Assembly: GCF_000971135.1 (NCBI RefSeq)
Contig: NZ_BBLW01000007.1
Coordinates: 156,742 to 220,741 of the forward strand
DNA from: Demequina phytophila
GTDB taxonomy: Bacteria; Actinomycetota; Actinomycetes; Actinomycetales; Demequinaceae
Length of the DNA stretch: 64,000 bases
Reading direction: 5' to 3'
The position numbers and the translations under genes are program-made. The notes beneath the pieces are model-generated. The model did no database searches and had not been told where the DNA came from. It saw nothing but the letters and a program-made list of their open reading frames with translations. How positions within the stretch are numbered: position 1 is the stretch's first letter; the number at the start of each line of letters is the position of its first letter. Positions 27,378-35,581 of the stretch are shown piece after piece.

Positions 27378-28757
27378 TTAGGCGATCTCCTCGGGCTGCG
27401 GCAGCCGTGCCTTGTGCCGGGCCAAGAGGTCGGCGACCAGGAACGCCATCTCCAGCGACTGCTGGTGGTTGAGGCGCGGGTCGACCTTGGTCTCGTAGCG
27501 GCGTGCCAGGCCCTCGTCATCGATCTTCTCGGTGCCGCCCATCACCTCGGTGACGTCGTCGCCCGTGAGCTCGACGTGGAGGCCGCCGGGAATGGTGCCG
27601 AGCGCCTCGTGCACCTCGAAGAACCCGGTGACCTCGTCGAGGATGGTGTCGAACTTGCGGGTCTTGTAGCCCGAGTCGGACGTGAACGTGTTGCCGTGCA
27701 TCGGGTCGGTGAGCCACGTCACCGCGACGCCGGAGTCCCGCACGCCTTCGACGATCGACGGCAACGCGTCCCGCACCTTGTCCGCACCCATGCGCGCCAC
27801 GAAGGTCAGGCGGCCTGGCACGTTCTCGGGGTTGAGGATCTCCGCGAGCCGCACCGCGTCCTGCGACGTGGCCGTGGGCCCCAGCTTCACCGCGAGCGGG
27901 TTGTGCACCTTCGACAGGAACTCGACGTGCGCGCCGTCGAGCTGACGGGTGCGCTCGCCGATCCACAGGAAGTGGGCGGAGCAGTCGTACGCGAGGCCCG
28001 ACCGCGAGTCGATGCGGGTGAGCGCACGCTCGTAGTCGAGCAGCAGCGCCTCGTGGCTCGAGAACAGCTCGACCGTCTTGAGGGCCTCGAAGTCGCCGCC
28101 GGCGGCGCCCATGAAGCGCACCGCGCGGTCGATCTCCGCGGCGAACTGCTCGTACTTCGCGTACGCGGGGTTCGCCGCGAAGCCCTTGTTCCACTGGTGC
28201 ACGCGGCGCAGGTCCGCGAAGCCGCCCTGGGTGAACGCTCGGATGAGGTTCAGCGTCGCAGCCGACACGTGGTACGCGTCGACCAGCCGCTCGGGGTTGG
28301 GGAGGCGCTCCTCGGCCGTGAAGCCCGACGAGTTGACGATGTCGCCGCGGTACACGGGCAGCGTCACGCCGTCACGCGTCTCCGTGTCGGACGAGCGCGG
28401 CTTGGCGTACTGACCCGCCATGCGGCCGATCTTCACCACCGGCGTCGACGCGCCGTACGTGAGGATGACGGCCATCTGGAGGATGGTCTTGATCTTGTTG
28501 CGGATGCGGTCCGCGGTGGCCTCCGCGAAGATCTCCGCGCAGTCACCGCCCTGGAGGACGAACGCCTCGCCGCGTGACGCGGCGGCCAGCTGCGCACGCA
28601 GCCGGTCCGCCTCGCCCGCGAACACCAGAGGGGGGACCTGCGAGAGACGGTCGGTCGCGCGTCGCAGCGCAGCGGCATCGGGCCACTGCGGCTGCTGCCT
28701 CGCCTCCTTGGAGAGGAACGAGTCGACGCCCGCCGCCGCCAGGGCAGCCTCGGTCAT
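27378..28757 (-). CDS. aroG: class II 3-deoxy-7-phosphoheptulonate (DAHP) synthase
   Basis: 459 residues; first step of the shikimate pathway (PEP + erythrose-4-phosphate). Class II family signatures: FVLQGGDCAEIFAE with the metal-binding cysteine, KIGRMAGQYAKPRS, SSHEALLLDYERAL, LSKVHNPLAVKLGP, WLTDPMHGNT and the ELTGDDVTEVMGG region. Begins 4 nt after the stop of the PPi-phosphofructokinase gene, so it is second in a two-gene operon. Matches Rv2178c (aroG) in type and place. N-terminal extension typical of the class that can pair with a regulatory chorismate mutase; none is in this window. Confidence 0.93.
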   Translation of the reverse strand: MTEAALAAAGVDSFLSKEARQQPQWPDAAALRRATDRLSQVPPLVFAGEADRLRAQLAAASRGEAFVLQGGDCAEIFAEATADRIRNKIKTILQMAVILTYGASTPVVKIGRMAGQYAKPRSSDTETRDGVTLPVYRGDIVNSSGFTAEERLPNPERLVDAYHVSAATLNLIRAFTQGGFADLRRVHQWNKGFAANPAYAKYEQFAAEIDRAVRFMGAAGGDFEALKTVELFSSHEALLLDYERALTRIDSRSGLAYDCSAHFLWIGERTRQLDGAHVEFLSKVHNPLAVKLGPTATSQDAVRLAEILNPENVPGRLTFVARMGADKVRDALPSIVEGVRDSGVAVTWLTDPMHGNTFTSDSGYKTRKFDTILDEVTGFFEVHEALGTIPGGLHVELTGDDVTEVMGGTEKIDDEGLARRYETKVDPRLNHQQSLEMAFLVADLLARHKARLPQPEEIA

Positions 28758-28761
28758 GTGA

Positions 28762-29961
28762 TTACGCCTGCCCGATCGCCTCGAGGGTCTCGACGTACCA
28801 CGGGGTCGTGGTGTCGAACGGCTTGTGGCCCGCGATGCGCGGGAACGGGATCGCCTTGAGCCGGTCGCCGTCCTCCTCGTCGTGGCCGATCACGCCGGGC
28901 TCGCCGCGCAGCGCGCACTCGACCGCGTAGTCCGTCATCGACTTGATGAGGCGCAGGTCCTCGGCGTTCGCGGCCGCGGCGCGGGAGAAGTAGCCCGACT
29001 TCTGGACCATGACCTTCTCCGCGCCCAGCTTCTCCGCGAACTGCTTCGCGAACCACTGTCCGGGGTTGATCTCGTCGAGGCGCACGTGGCCGAACGGGTC
29101 GCGCTTGACCTCCTGGCCGGTGGCCTCCATCTCCGCGATGATCTCGGGCACGCCGGCGCCCTCCGAGAGGAAGATGTTGACGTTGCCGACCTCGTCCATG
29201 ACGGTGCGCAGGCGCGCGGCCTCGGCGTCGATGTCGAGCTTCTGCTCGGGCACGTAGACGGCGTGGATGTCCCAGCGCTCCTTGGTGAGCCCGATGCCCG
29301 GCAGGAACGTGCGGGTCTCCAGGTCCTCGCGGTACTTCATCGCGGCGGCGGCGGTGAGCCAGCCGCAGGCACGGCCCATGACCTCGTGGATGATGAGCAT
29401 GCGCGGGCCCGAACGGTGCTCGCCGATGATGTTGCGGCCGAACTTCGCCGCCTCCTCGGCCGCGGTCCAGGCGCCGAGCGACTGGCGGATGGGCACCACG
29501 TCGTTGTCGATGGTCTTGGGCAGGCCCACGACGGTGAGGCCGTAGTCGTTGTCCGCGAGGTACGCGGCGAGGTCGGCAGCCGTGGTGTTGGTGTCGTCGC
29601 CGCCGATCGTGTGGAGCACGTCCACGCCGTCGGCCTTGAGCTGCTCCGCCGCGACGGCCAGCGGGTCCTGACCCTCCTGGACCAGCCCGCGCTTGACGCA
29701 GTCCGCGACGTTGGTGAGCTTGACGCGCGAGTTGCCGATGGGCGAGCCGCCGAACTCGTGCAGCAGGCCGGCGTGCTTGCGCACCTCGTCATCGATCACG
29801 ATCTTCTTGCCGAGCAGCAGACCCCAGTAGCCGTGCTCATAGGCGATGATCTCCACCTCGGGGGCGATCTCGGTGTAGCGCTCGATCAGGCCTCCCACCG
29901 CGGAGGAGAGGCAGGGGGCGAACCCACCGGCGGTCAGGAGTGCAACGCGGCGAACCGACAT
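28762..29961 (-). CDS. pfp: pyrophosphate--fructose-6-phosphate 1-phosphotransferase (PPi-PFK)
   Basis: 399 residues of the PfkA fold. The phosphate-donor motif is GGDDTNTTA (Asp in place of the Gly of ATP enzymes) and the catalytic loop is PKTIDNDV with a lysine before TIDND, both diagnostic of PPi use. Also MGRACGWLTAAAA and KSGYFSRAAAANAEDL. Reversible glycolytic/gluconeogenic step at fructose-6-phosphate. An AAAGG site precedes the ATG and a TAGAAT -10 lies at 30001-30006. Heads the operon with DAHP synthase. Confidence 0.9.
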   Translation of the reverse strand: MSVRRVALLTAGGFAPCLSSAVGGLIERYTEIAPEVEIIAYEHGYWGLLLGKKIVIDDEVRKHAGLLHEFGGSPIGNSRVKLTNVADCVKRGLVQEGQDPLAVAAEQLKADGVDVLHTIGGDDTNTTAADLAAYLADNDYGLTVVGLPKTIDNDVVPIRQSLGAWTAAEEAAKFGRNIIGEHRSGPRMLIIHEVMGRACGWLTAAAAMKYREDLETRTFLPGIGLTKERWDIHAVYVPEQKLDIDAEAARLRTVMDEVGNVNIFLSEGAGVPEIIAEMEATGQEVKRDPFGHVRLDEINPGQWFAKQFAEKLGAEKVMVQKSGYFSRAAAANAEDLRLIKSMTDYAVECALRGEPGVIGHDEEDGDRLKAIPFPRIAGHKPFDTTTPWYVETLEAIGQA

Positions 29962-30000
29962 GACGGACCTTTCGTTCTGTGTCTTGCGGATTTCGTGGTC

Positions 30001-30006
30001 ATTCTA
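30001..30006 (-). promoter_or_regulatory. -10 box TAGAAT of pfp-aroG
   Basis: Reads TAGAAT on the complement, about 40 bp before the pfp ATG. A relaxed copy of the dispersed motif (TGACGATGCG at 30013-30022) lies in its -35 area. Confidence 0.5.
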
Positions 30007-30043
30007 GGCGCGTGACGATGCGCCGGTGGGCGGGACGGGTGAC

Positions 30044-30757
30044 CTACTCCCCCGCGCCGGAATCCTTCTCCTTGGCCAGCTCGCGCTTGACCGAGGCGGC
30101 GTCGCGCTCGACGTACTCCTGGCCCGACAGCGCCGCGATGGCGGTCATGATGCGGTCCGTCGCCTCGCGCAGCGCGGTGCGGTCGTCCTGGCGGCCGTCG
30201 AAGTCCGACAGGTCGATCGCCGGGCCGATCCGCACACCGATCGGGTGCCGCTTGGGCACCTTCTGGCCGATGGGCTGCGCGATGTGGGTGTCGATCATCG
30301 CGACAGGGATCACGGGCGCACCCGACTCGATCGCGAGGCGCGCCACGCCCGTCTTGCCGCGGTACAGTCGGCCGTCGGGGCTGCGGGTGCCCTCGGGATA
30401 GATGCCGAGCAGCTCTCCACCCTGCACCACCTGGAGCCCGGTGCGCAGCGCCGCCTCGGACGCGCGCCCCCCGCCGCGGTGCACGGGGATGGTGCCGACG
30501 CCCTCCATGAAGGCCTTGGTCGCGTATCCCTTCACGCCCTTGCCGGTGAAGTACTCCTCCTTGCCGAGGAACACCACCTTGCGCTTGATCACCACGGGCA
30601 GGAACACGGAGTCCGAGAAGGACAGGTGATTCGAGGCGAGGATGGCGCCGCCGGTCTCGGGGATGTGCTCCTCGCCCTCGACGGAGGGCTTGTAGACGCC
30701 CTTGAGCGCGGGGCCCACGAGCACATGCTTGAAGAGGCGGTAGTAGGTATCGCTCAT
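30044..30757 (-). CDS. 1-acyl-sn-glycerol-3-phosphate acyltransferase (PlsC-like)
   Basis: 237 residues. Acyltransferase block I NHLSFSDSVFLP (HX4D), block III YPEGTRSPDGRLYRGKTG, block IV VIPVAMIDTH. Peripheral membrane enzyme, predicted to acylate lysophosphatidate in phospholipid synthesis. Lys-rich C-terminal tail. Starts 6 nt after the glucokinase stop with GGAAG as ribosome-binding site, so the two are co-transcribed. M. tuberculosis carries an acyltransferase (Rv2182c) at the matching place. Confidence 0.87.
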   Translation of the reverse strand: MSDTYYRLFKHVLVGPALKGVYKPSVEGEEHIPETGGAILASNHLSFSDSVFLPVVIKRKVVFLGKEEYFTGKGVKGYATKAFMEGVGTIPVHRGGGRASEAALRTGLQVVQGGELLGIYPEGTRSPDGRLYRGKTGVARLAIESGAPVIPVAMIDTHIAQPIGQKVPKRHPIGVRIGPAIDLSDFDGRQDDRTALREATDRIMTAIAALSGQEYVERDAASVKRELAKEKDSGAGE

Positions 30758-30763
30758 GGCTTC

Positions 30764-31726
30764 CTAGCGGTCGGCTGCGGCGATGCGGGCGAGGTCGGCC
30801 GCGCCGACGATCCCCGCGTCGTTGCCCATCTGCGCGGGAACGATCGGCACGATGGGCCGGTGGCCGCGCGCGGGCAGGTTGTCCTCGAACGCCTTGCGGG
30901 CGGGGTGGAGGAGGAGGTCGCCGGCGGCGACGACGCCACCGCCGATCACGAACAGCTCAGGGTCGAGCGCGGCGGCGAGCGACGCGGAGCCCTCGCCGAT
31001 CCACCGGCCCAGCTCGGCCAGCAGCTCCACGCCGAGATCGTCGCCCTCGACCGCGGCCTCGGTGACGTGCGGGCCCTTGATCGACGCCGCGTCGCCGCCG
31101 GCGAGCTCGAGCAGATGCGCGGCGCGCACGGGACGGTCGACCGCGGCGCGGCGGGCCTCGCGGGTGAGCGCGGAGCCCGACGCGTACTGCTCCCAGCAGC
31201 CCCGCAGTCCGCAGCCGCACGAGTGCCCGCCGGGCACCACGCGCAGGTGGCCGAGCTCCGCGGCGAAGCCGTAGGCCCCGCGCACCAGCTTGCCGTCCAC
31301 CACCATCGCGGCACCCAGACCGGTGCCGATCGTGAGCAGCACCATGTGCTGCACCTCTCGCGCCGCGCCGAAGGCGAACTCCGCCCACCCGGCCGCGTTG
31401 GCATCGTTCTCCACCACCACCGCGACGTCGTCGCGGCCCAGAAGGCGGCCCACGTTCTCCGCGAGCGGGTAGTCGCGCCACGCGATGTTCGGGGCGAAAA
31501 GGACGTGCTCCTGGTCCGAGGACACGAAACCGGCCGCCGCGAGACCCACCGCGTGGAACTCGTGATCCGTCGCGAGCTCGGCCACGGCATCGGCGATCGC
31601 CGCATCGATGCTGGCGGGGTCCTGCGGCTGGGTCTTGCGCTTGGTCTTCGCGATGATGGTGCCGTGCTCGTCGACCACACCGACCGCGATCTTCGTGCCG
31701 CCGATGTCCACGCCGATTGCATGCAT
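30764..31726 (-). CDS. glk: ROK-family glucokinase
   Basis: 320 residues. ATP site IGVDIGGTKIAVGVVD at the N-terminus, catalytic ENDANAAGWAEF near residue 105, ROK zinc motif CGCGLRGCWEQYASG near 165, and LFVIGGGVVAAGDLLL. Phosphorylates glucose to glucose-6-phosphate. First gene of a two-gene unit with the acyltransferase. Upstream, TTGACG (31762-31767) and TATTCG (31741-31746) on the complement are a possible promoter with a short 15-bp spacer. SD GGAAGG precedes the ATG. Confidence 0.88.
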   Translation of the reverse strand: MHAIGVDIGGTKIAVGVVDEHGTIIAKTKRKTQPQDPASIDAAIADAVAELATDHEFHAVGLAAAGFVSSDQEHVLFAPNIAWRDYPLAENVGRLLGRDDVAVVVENDANAAGWAEFAFGAAREVQHMVLLTIGTGLGAAMVVDGKLVRGAYGFAAELGHLRVVPGGHSCGCGLRGCWEQYASGSALTREARRAAVDRPVRAAHLLELAGGDAASIKGPHVTEAAVEGDDLGVELLAELGRWIGEGSASLAAALDPELFVIGGGVVAAGDLLLHPARKAFEDNLPARGHRPIVPIVPAQMGNDAGIVGAADLARIAAADR

Positions 31727-31810
31727 GCTGAGGTGCCTTCCGAATACTCCGCTGGGGACTGCGTCAAGGCTATCGTCTGTGACGTCGCCTCTACTGCCAC
31801 GGGAGTCCCA

Positions 31811-33607
31811 ATGACGAGCCAGCCCTCACGCGAGGATTACGCCCCCAACATCGTCGCGCTCATCTCTGCGCGATGGCGCGATCACGCCGACGCCGTGGTG
31901 ATGCGCTACGCCGACGAGGACGACCGCTGGATCGACGTCACCGGCGCCGAGGCGCAGGCCATGGTCGACGCCACCGCCAAGGGGCTCGTCGCGCGCGGCG
32001 TGGAGCCGGGCCAGAGCGTCGGGATCATGGCGCGCACCCGCATCGAGTGGTCGATCCTCGACGTCGCCATCTGGAGCGTCGGCGCGCTGCCGGTCCCCAT
32101 CTACGACACCTCGTCGGCCTCCCAGATCGACTGGATCACCTCCGACGCCGACATCGCCTTCCTGGTGGTGGAGACGGCCGAGCACGCCCAGCTCGCCCGC
32201 TCTGTCGCGCAGGACTCGGAGAGCCCGCTGCGGGAGATCCTCGTGATCGACGAGGGATGCATGGACGATCTGCGCGCCGCGGGCGCGGGCATCCCCGACT
32301 CCGTGATCGCCGAGCGGGCCGCGCTCGCGACCCTCGACTCCCCCGCCACCATCGTGTACACGTCCGGCACCACGGGTCGCCCCAAGGGCGCGGTGCTCAC
32401 CCACCTCAACTTCGTGCGCCACACCTACGGGATCCAGGAGGAGCTCGACGACGTGCTCCTGTTCGACGGCGCGAGCACCGTGCTGTTCCTCACGCTCGCG
32501 CACTCGCTCGCGCGCCTGGTCGAGGTGGTGCTCCTCGCCTCGGGCACCGTGATCGGCTACTGCCCGGACTCTCGCAAGCTGGTGCCGTACTTCGCGAGCT
32601 TCCAGCCGACTCTCATCCTCGCGGTGCCCCGCGTGTTCGAGAAGGTCTACAACTCCGCCGAGCAGAAGGCCGCGGCAGGCGGCAAGGTGAAGATCTTCCG
32701 TTGGGCGGCGAAGCAGTCGATCGACTACTCGCGTGCGCTCGCCTCGCCCGGCGGGGCGTCGCTCCCCCTCAAGGTCCGCCACGCGATCGCCGACCGGCTG
32801 GTGCTGTCGAAGATCCGCGAGGTGCTCGGCGGGCGTGCACGTCACGCCATCTCCGGTTCCGCGCCGCTCGGCGAGCGGCTCGGGCACTTCTACAAGGGCC
32901 TCGGCCTGCAGGTGCTCGAGGGCTACGGCCTCACCGAGGTGACGGCCGCGTCGCACGTCAACCGGACCCGGCTGTCGAAGATCGGCTCCGTCGGGACGGC
33001 CCTGCCCGGGTTCGAGGTGCGCATCGCGGACGACGGCGAGATCCTCATGCGCGGCGACATGCTCTTCGCGGGCTACCACCGCAACGCGGAGGCCACGGCC
33101 GCCGCGATGGCGGACGGTTGGTTCCACACCGGCGACATCGGCCACGAGGACGACCAGGGCTACCTCTACATCACCGGGCGCAAGAAGGAGATCATCGTCA
33201 CCGCCGGCGGCAAGAACGTCGCGCCCGCGGTGCTCGAGGACAGGCTGCGCGGCTACGCGCTCGTGAGCCAGTGCGTGGTCGTGGGCGACGCGAAGCCGTT
33301 CATCGGAGCGCTGCTCACGCTCGACGCCGAGGCGTTGCCCGGCTGGCTGAAGGCGCACGGGCTCCCCGAGCTCACCGTTGCGGAGGCCGCGGCGGATCCG
33401 CAGGTGCGCGCACACCTCGACAAGGCGGTCGAGCGCGCCAACGGGGCGGTGTCACGGGCGGAGTCGATCCGCAAGTGGGACGTCCTCACCGACGACTTCA
33501 CGGTCGAGAACGGCTACCTCACCCCCTCGCTCAAGCTCAAGCGCGCGCAGGTCCTGCGCGACTTCGCTGACGACGTCGAGAGGCTGTACGCTCCCGCGGC
33601 ACGGTGA
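31811..33607 (+). CDS. AMP-forming long-chain acyl-CoA synthetase (FadD15-like)
   Basis: 598 residues, ANL superfamily. Core motifs: P-loop IVYTSGTTGRPKGAVLTHLN near residue 180, the YGLTEVTAASHVN acid motif, GWFHTGDIGHEDDQGYLYI and RKKEIIVTAGGKNVAP hinge, and a C-terminal lysine in NGYLTPSLKLKR. Activates a fatty acid to acyl-CoA. Ends YAPAAR. GGGAG precedes the ATG. Divergent from glucokinase. Corresponds in position to fadD15 (Rv2187) of M. tuberculosis. Confidence 0.88.
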   Translation: MTSQPSREDYAPNIVALISARWRDHADAVVMRYADEDDRWIDVTGAEAQAMVDATAKGLVARGVEPGQSVGIMARTRIEWSILDVAIWSVGALPVPIYDTSSASQIDWITSDADIAFLVVETAEHAQLARSVAQDSESPLREILVIDEGCMDDLRAAGAGIPDSVIAERAALATLDSPATIVYTSGTTGRPKGAVLTHLNFVRHTYGIQEELDDVLLFDGASTVLFLTLAHSLARLVEVVLLASGTVIGYCPDSRKLVPYFASFQPTLILAVPRVFEKVYNSAEQKAAAGGKVKIFRWAAKQSIDYSRALASPGGASLPLKVRHAIADRLVLSKIREVLGGRARHAISGSAPLGERLGHFYKGLGLQVLEGYGLTEVTAASHVNRTRLSKIGSVGTALPGFEVRIADDGEILMRGDMLFAGYHRNAEATAAAMADGWFHTGDIGHEDDQGYLYITGRKKEIIVTAGGKNVAPAVLEDRLRGYALVSQCVVVGDAKPFIGALLTLDAEALPGWLKAHGLPELTVAEAAADPQVRAHLDKAVERANGAVSRAESIRKWDVLTDDFTVENGYLTPSLKLKRAQVLRDFADDVERLYAPAAR

Positions 33608-33769
33608 CCCTCCCGCCCCCTCATCGGGGCTTCTCGGGCTGCCGCGGCATGCCATGCCGGATGCCCCGCGCACGGGGGGCACCCATCCGGGTGGCACCGC
33701 AAGTCGGGGCTGGTCCGGCGTGCCCGACCTGCACACCATGGTGGCGAATCCAACCCGGAGGTTCCCACC

Positions 33770-35215
33770 ATGTCCCTGCCCACCGCCGCGCTCGAAACCG
33801 CCTCGACCGCCCGTTCCACCGTCTCCAACCCCTCCCGCACCACCCTCTCCGGCGTCACCCTCGACGCCGCTGTCGACGACCTCGCAGCCCTGCTCGACGG
33901 CGCGGTGATCCGCCCCGCGGACCCTGACTGGGACGCCGCCCGCGCCGCGTGGCAGCTGGGCGTCGACCAGCGGCCCGTCGCCGTGGTGCTCGCCCGCTCC
34001 GAGGCCGACATCGCCCGCACCCTGCGCCTTGCCGCCCGCATGGGAATCCGCGTCGCACCCCAGGGCACCGGTCACGGGGCGGCAGCCGTCGGTGACCTCT
34101 CCGATGCGATCCTGCTGCGCACCGCTGCCCTGTCCTACGTCGTGGTCGACGCAGTCCAGCGCACCGCCACCGTGGGCGCCGGCGCCACCTGGGGCGACGT
34201 GCTCGCGGCCGCGGCACCGCACGGCCTGTCCGGCCTGTCGGGCTCCTCCGGCACGGTCGGGGTCGTGGGGTACTGCCTCGGAGGCGGCCTCGGCTGGCTC
34301 GGCAGGCTCCACGGGCTCGGCGCGCACTCGGTGCTGTCCGCGCGCGTCGCCCTCCCGGGCGGCGCGGTGGTGGTCGCCTCCGCCTCCGAGCACGCCGACC
34401 TGTGGTGGGCGCTCCGGGGCGGCGGCGGCGCCGGTGTCGTCACCGAGCTCACCGTCCGCCTCTACGACGTGCCTCGCCTCACCGCGGGCAGCCTCTGGTG
34501 GCCGCGCGAGCGCGCCGACGAGGTGCTCAAGGCCTGGTCGCGCCTGCTGCCCAGCCTCCCCCGCGAGATCACCTCGACCGCGCGCGTGCTGCGCTTCCCG
34601 GACATCGACGCGCTCCCGCCCGCCATCCGCGGAGGAGAGTTCATCCTGGTGCAGGCCGCGGTGGCGGGGTCCCCGTGGTTGGCGGACCGGCTGCTCGCGC
34701 CCCTGCGGGCTCTCGGACCGGCCATGGACGACGTCGCGCCCGTGTCACCCGACGCTCTCGGCCAGCTGGCCATGGACCCGCCGGACCCGTCCGCGGGCGT
34801 CGCGGAGGGCGTGATCCTGTCCTCGCTCGACGACGCCGCGATCGAGTCGTGGCTCGCCGCCCTCGACAGCGACGACTGCTCCGGCGTGGTCGCAGCGGAG
34901 TTCCGTCACCTGGGCGGCGCACTCGCGCCCGGTTCGGTGGACGATGCGGCGCTCACGGGCATCGACGGCGCGGTGGCGGCCGTGGCGGTCGCCCCCGCGA
35001 CGCCGGAGACCTCCCTCGCCACCGCCGCGGCGATGGTCGACGTCGCGCTCGCCTCGCTCGGGCCGTGGATCGGAGACCAGCAGTACGCGAACTTCGTCGA
35101 GCGGCCCACCTCGGAGCGCGCACTGGTGGGCGTCGCCGTCGACCGTCTCGACACGGTGCGCATGACGTACGACCCCGACGGCACCGTGGTCCGACGTCAC
35201 GGCCCGACGGACTGA
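33770..35215 (+). CDS. FAD-binding oxidoreductase (PCMH/berberine-bridge-like)
   Basis: 481 residues. FAD-binding PCMH domain: VVLARSEADIARTLRLAAR, APQGTGHGAAAVG with the His normally used for covalent FAD, ATVGAGATWGDVL, and VVGYCLGGGLGWLGRLHGLG. The second cysteine position of bicovalent enzymes (before TVGV) is Ser, so a single covalent link is likelier. The C-terminal substrate domain ends QQYANFVERPTSE, resembling the BBE Y-x-N tail. Substrate unknown. A GGAGG site precedes the ATG; the sequence before it (33608-33769) holds small GC hairpins only. Confidence 0.82.
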   Translation: MSLPTAALETASTARSTVSNPSRTTLSGVTLDAAVDDLAALLDGAVIRPADPDWDAARAAWQLGVDQRPVAVVLARSEADIARTLRLAARMGIRVAPQGTGHGAAAVGDLSDAILLRTAALSYVVVDAVQRTATVGAGATWGDVLAAAAPHGLSGLSGSSGTVGVVGYCLGGGLGWLGRLHGLGAHSVLSARVALPGGAVVVASASEHADLWWALRGGGGAGVVTELTVRLYDVPRLTAGSLWWPRERADEVLKAWSRLLPSLPREITSTARVLRFPDIDALPPAIRGGEFILVQAAVAGSPWLADRLLAPLRALGPAMDDVAPVSPDALGQLAMDPPDPSAGVAEGVILSSLDDAAIESWLAALDSDDCSGVVAAEFRHLGGALAPGSVDDAALTGIDGAVAAVAVAPATPETSLATAAAMVDVALASLGPWIGDQQYANFVERPTSERALVGVAVDRLDTVRMTYDPDGTVVRRHGPTD

Positions 35216-35225
35216 CCGCGCCACC

Positions 35226-35265
35226 GCGACGCGCCGGTGGGAGATCGCTCCCACCGGCGCGTCGC
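35226..35265. terminator. strong bidirectional terminator
   Basis: Perfect 17-bp arms GCGACGCGCCGGTGGGA (35226-35242) and its complement (35249-35265) with a 6-nt loop, between the convergent FAD oxidoreductase and the small CxxC protein gene. Confidence 0.8.
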
Positions 35266-35271
35266 GACGTG

Positions 35272-35472
35272 TCACGACGCGCGCGGCGGTCTCACCAGGC
35301 GCAGCGGGGGCACCAGGCCCGCCTCGGACAGTGCCGAGACCGCGCTCGCCTGGTCATCGTCGAGCTCGACCGTCGAGCGGTCGGACGGTCGCACCTCGAT
35401 GGTGAGGAACGACACCACGCAGTCGCCGCAGCTCCTGCCACGCATCTCGCATGAATCGCAATCGATCAACAT
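35272..35472 (-). CDS. small cysteine-rich actinobacterial protein
   Basis: 66 residues beginning MLIDCDSCEMRGRSCGDCVV: two close cysteine pairs (CxxC and CxxC) in the first 18 residues suggest a small metal or redox site. The C-terminus ends EAGLVPPLRLVRPPRAS. Short proteins with this opening are conserved near the exonuclease/UvrC-like gene in actinobacteria, without known role. GAGGAG Shine-Dalgarno before the ATG; longer in-frame starts upstream lack one. Divergent from the exonuclease gene. Confidence 0.75.
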   Translation of the reverse strand: MLIDCDSCEMRGRSCGDCVVSFLTIEVRPSDRSTVELDDDQASAVSALSEAGLVPPLRLVRPPRAS

Positions 35473-35581
35473 GCTCCTCACGCTAAAGAGGGGGTCTGAC
35501 ATTGCGACGTGATGCCTGGTGTCTGGGCGGTTCGACGCATGGCCGGCGGGACTGTCGGAGGCCTGACGTACCGTCGTTCGC

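Noticed and set aside
33608..33769. Possible gene in the acyl-CoA ligase/FAD oxidoreductase gap
   Set aside because: No frame with a ribosome-binding site; only short GC hairpins such as CGGCATGCCATGCCGG.
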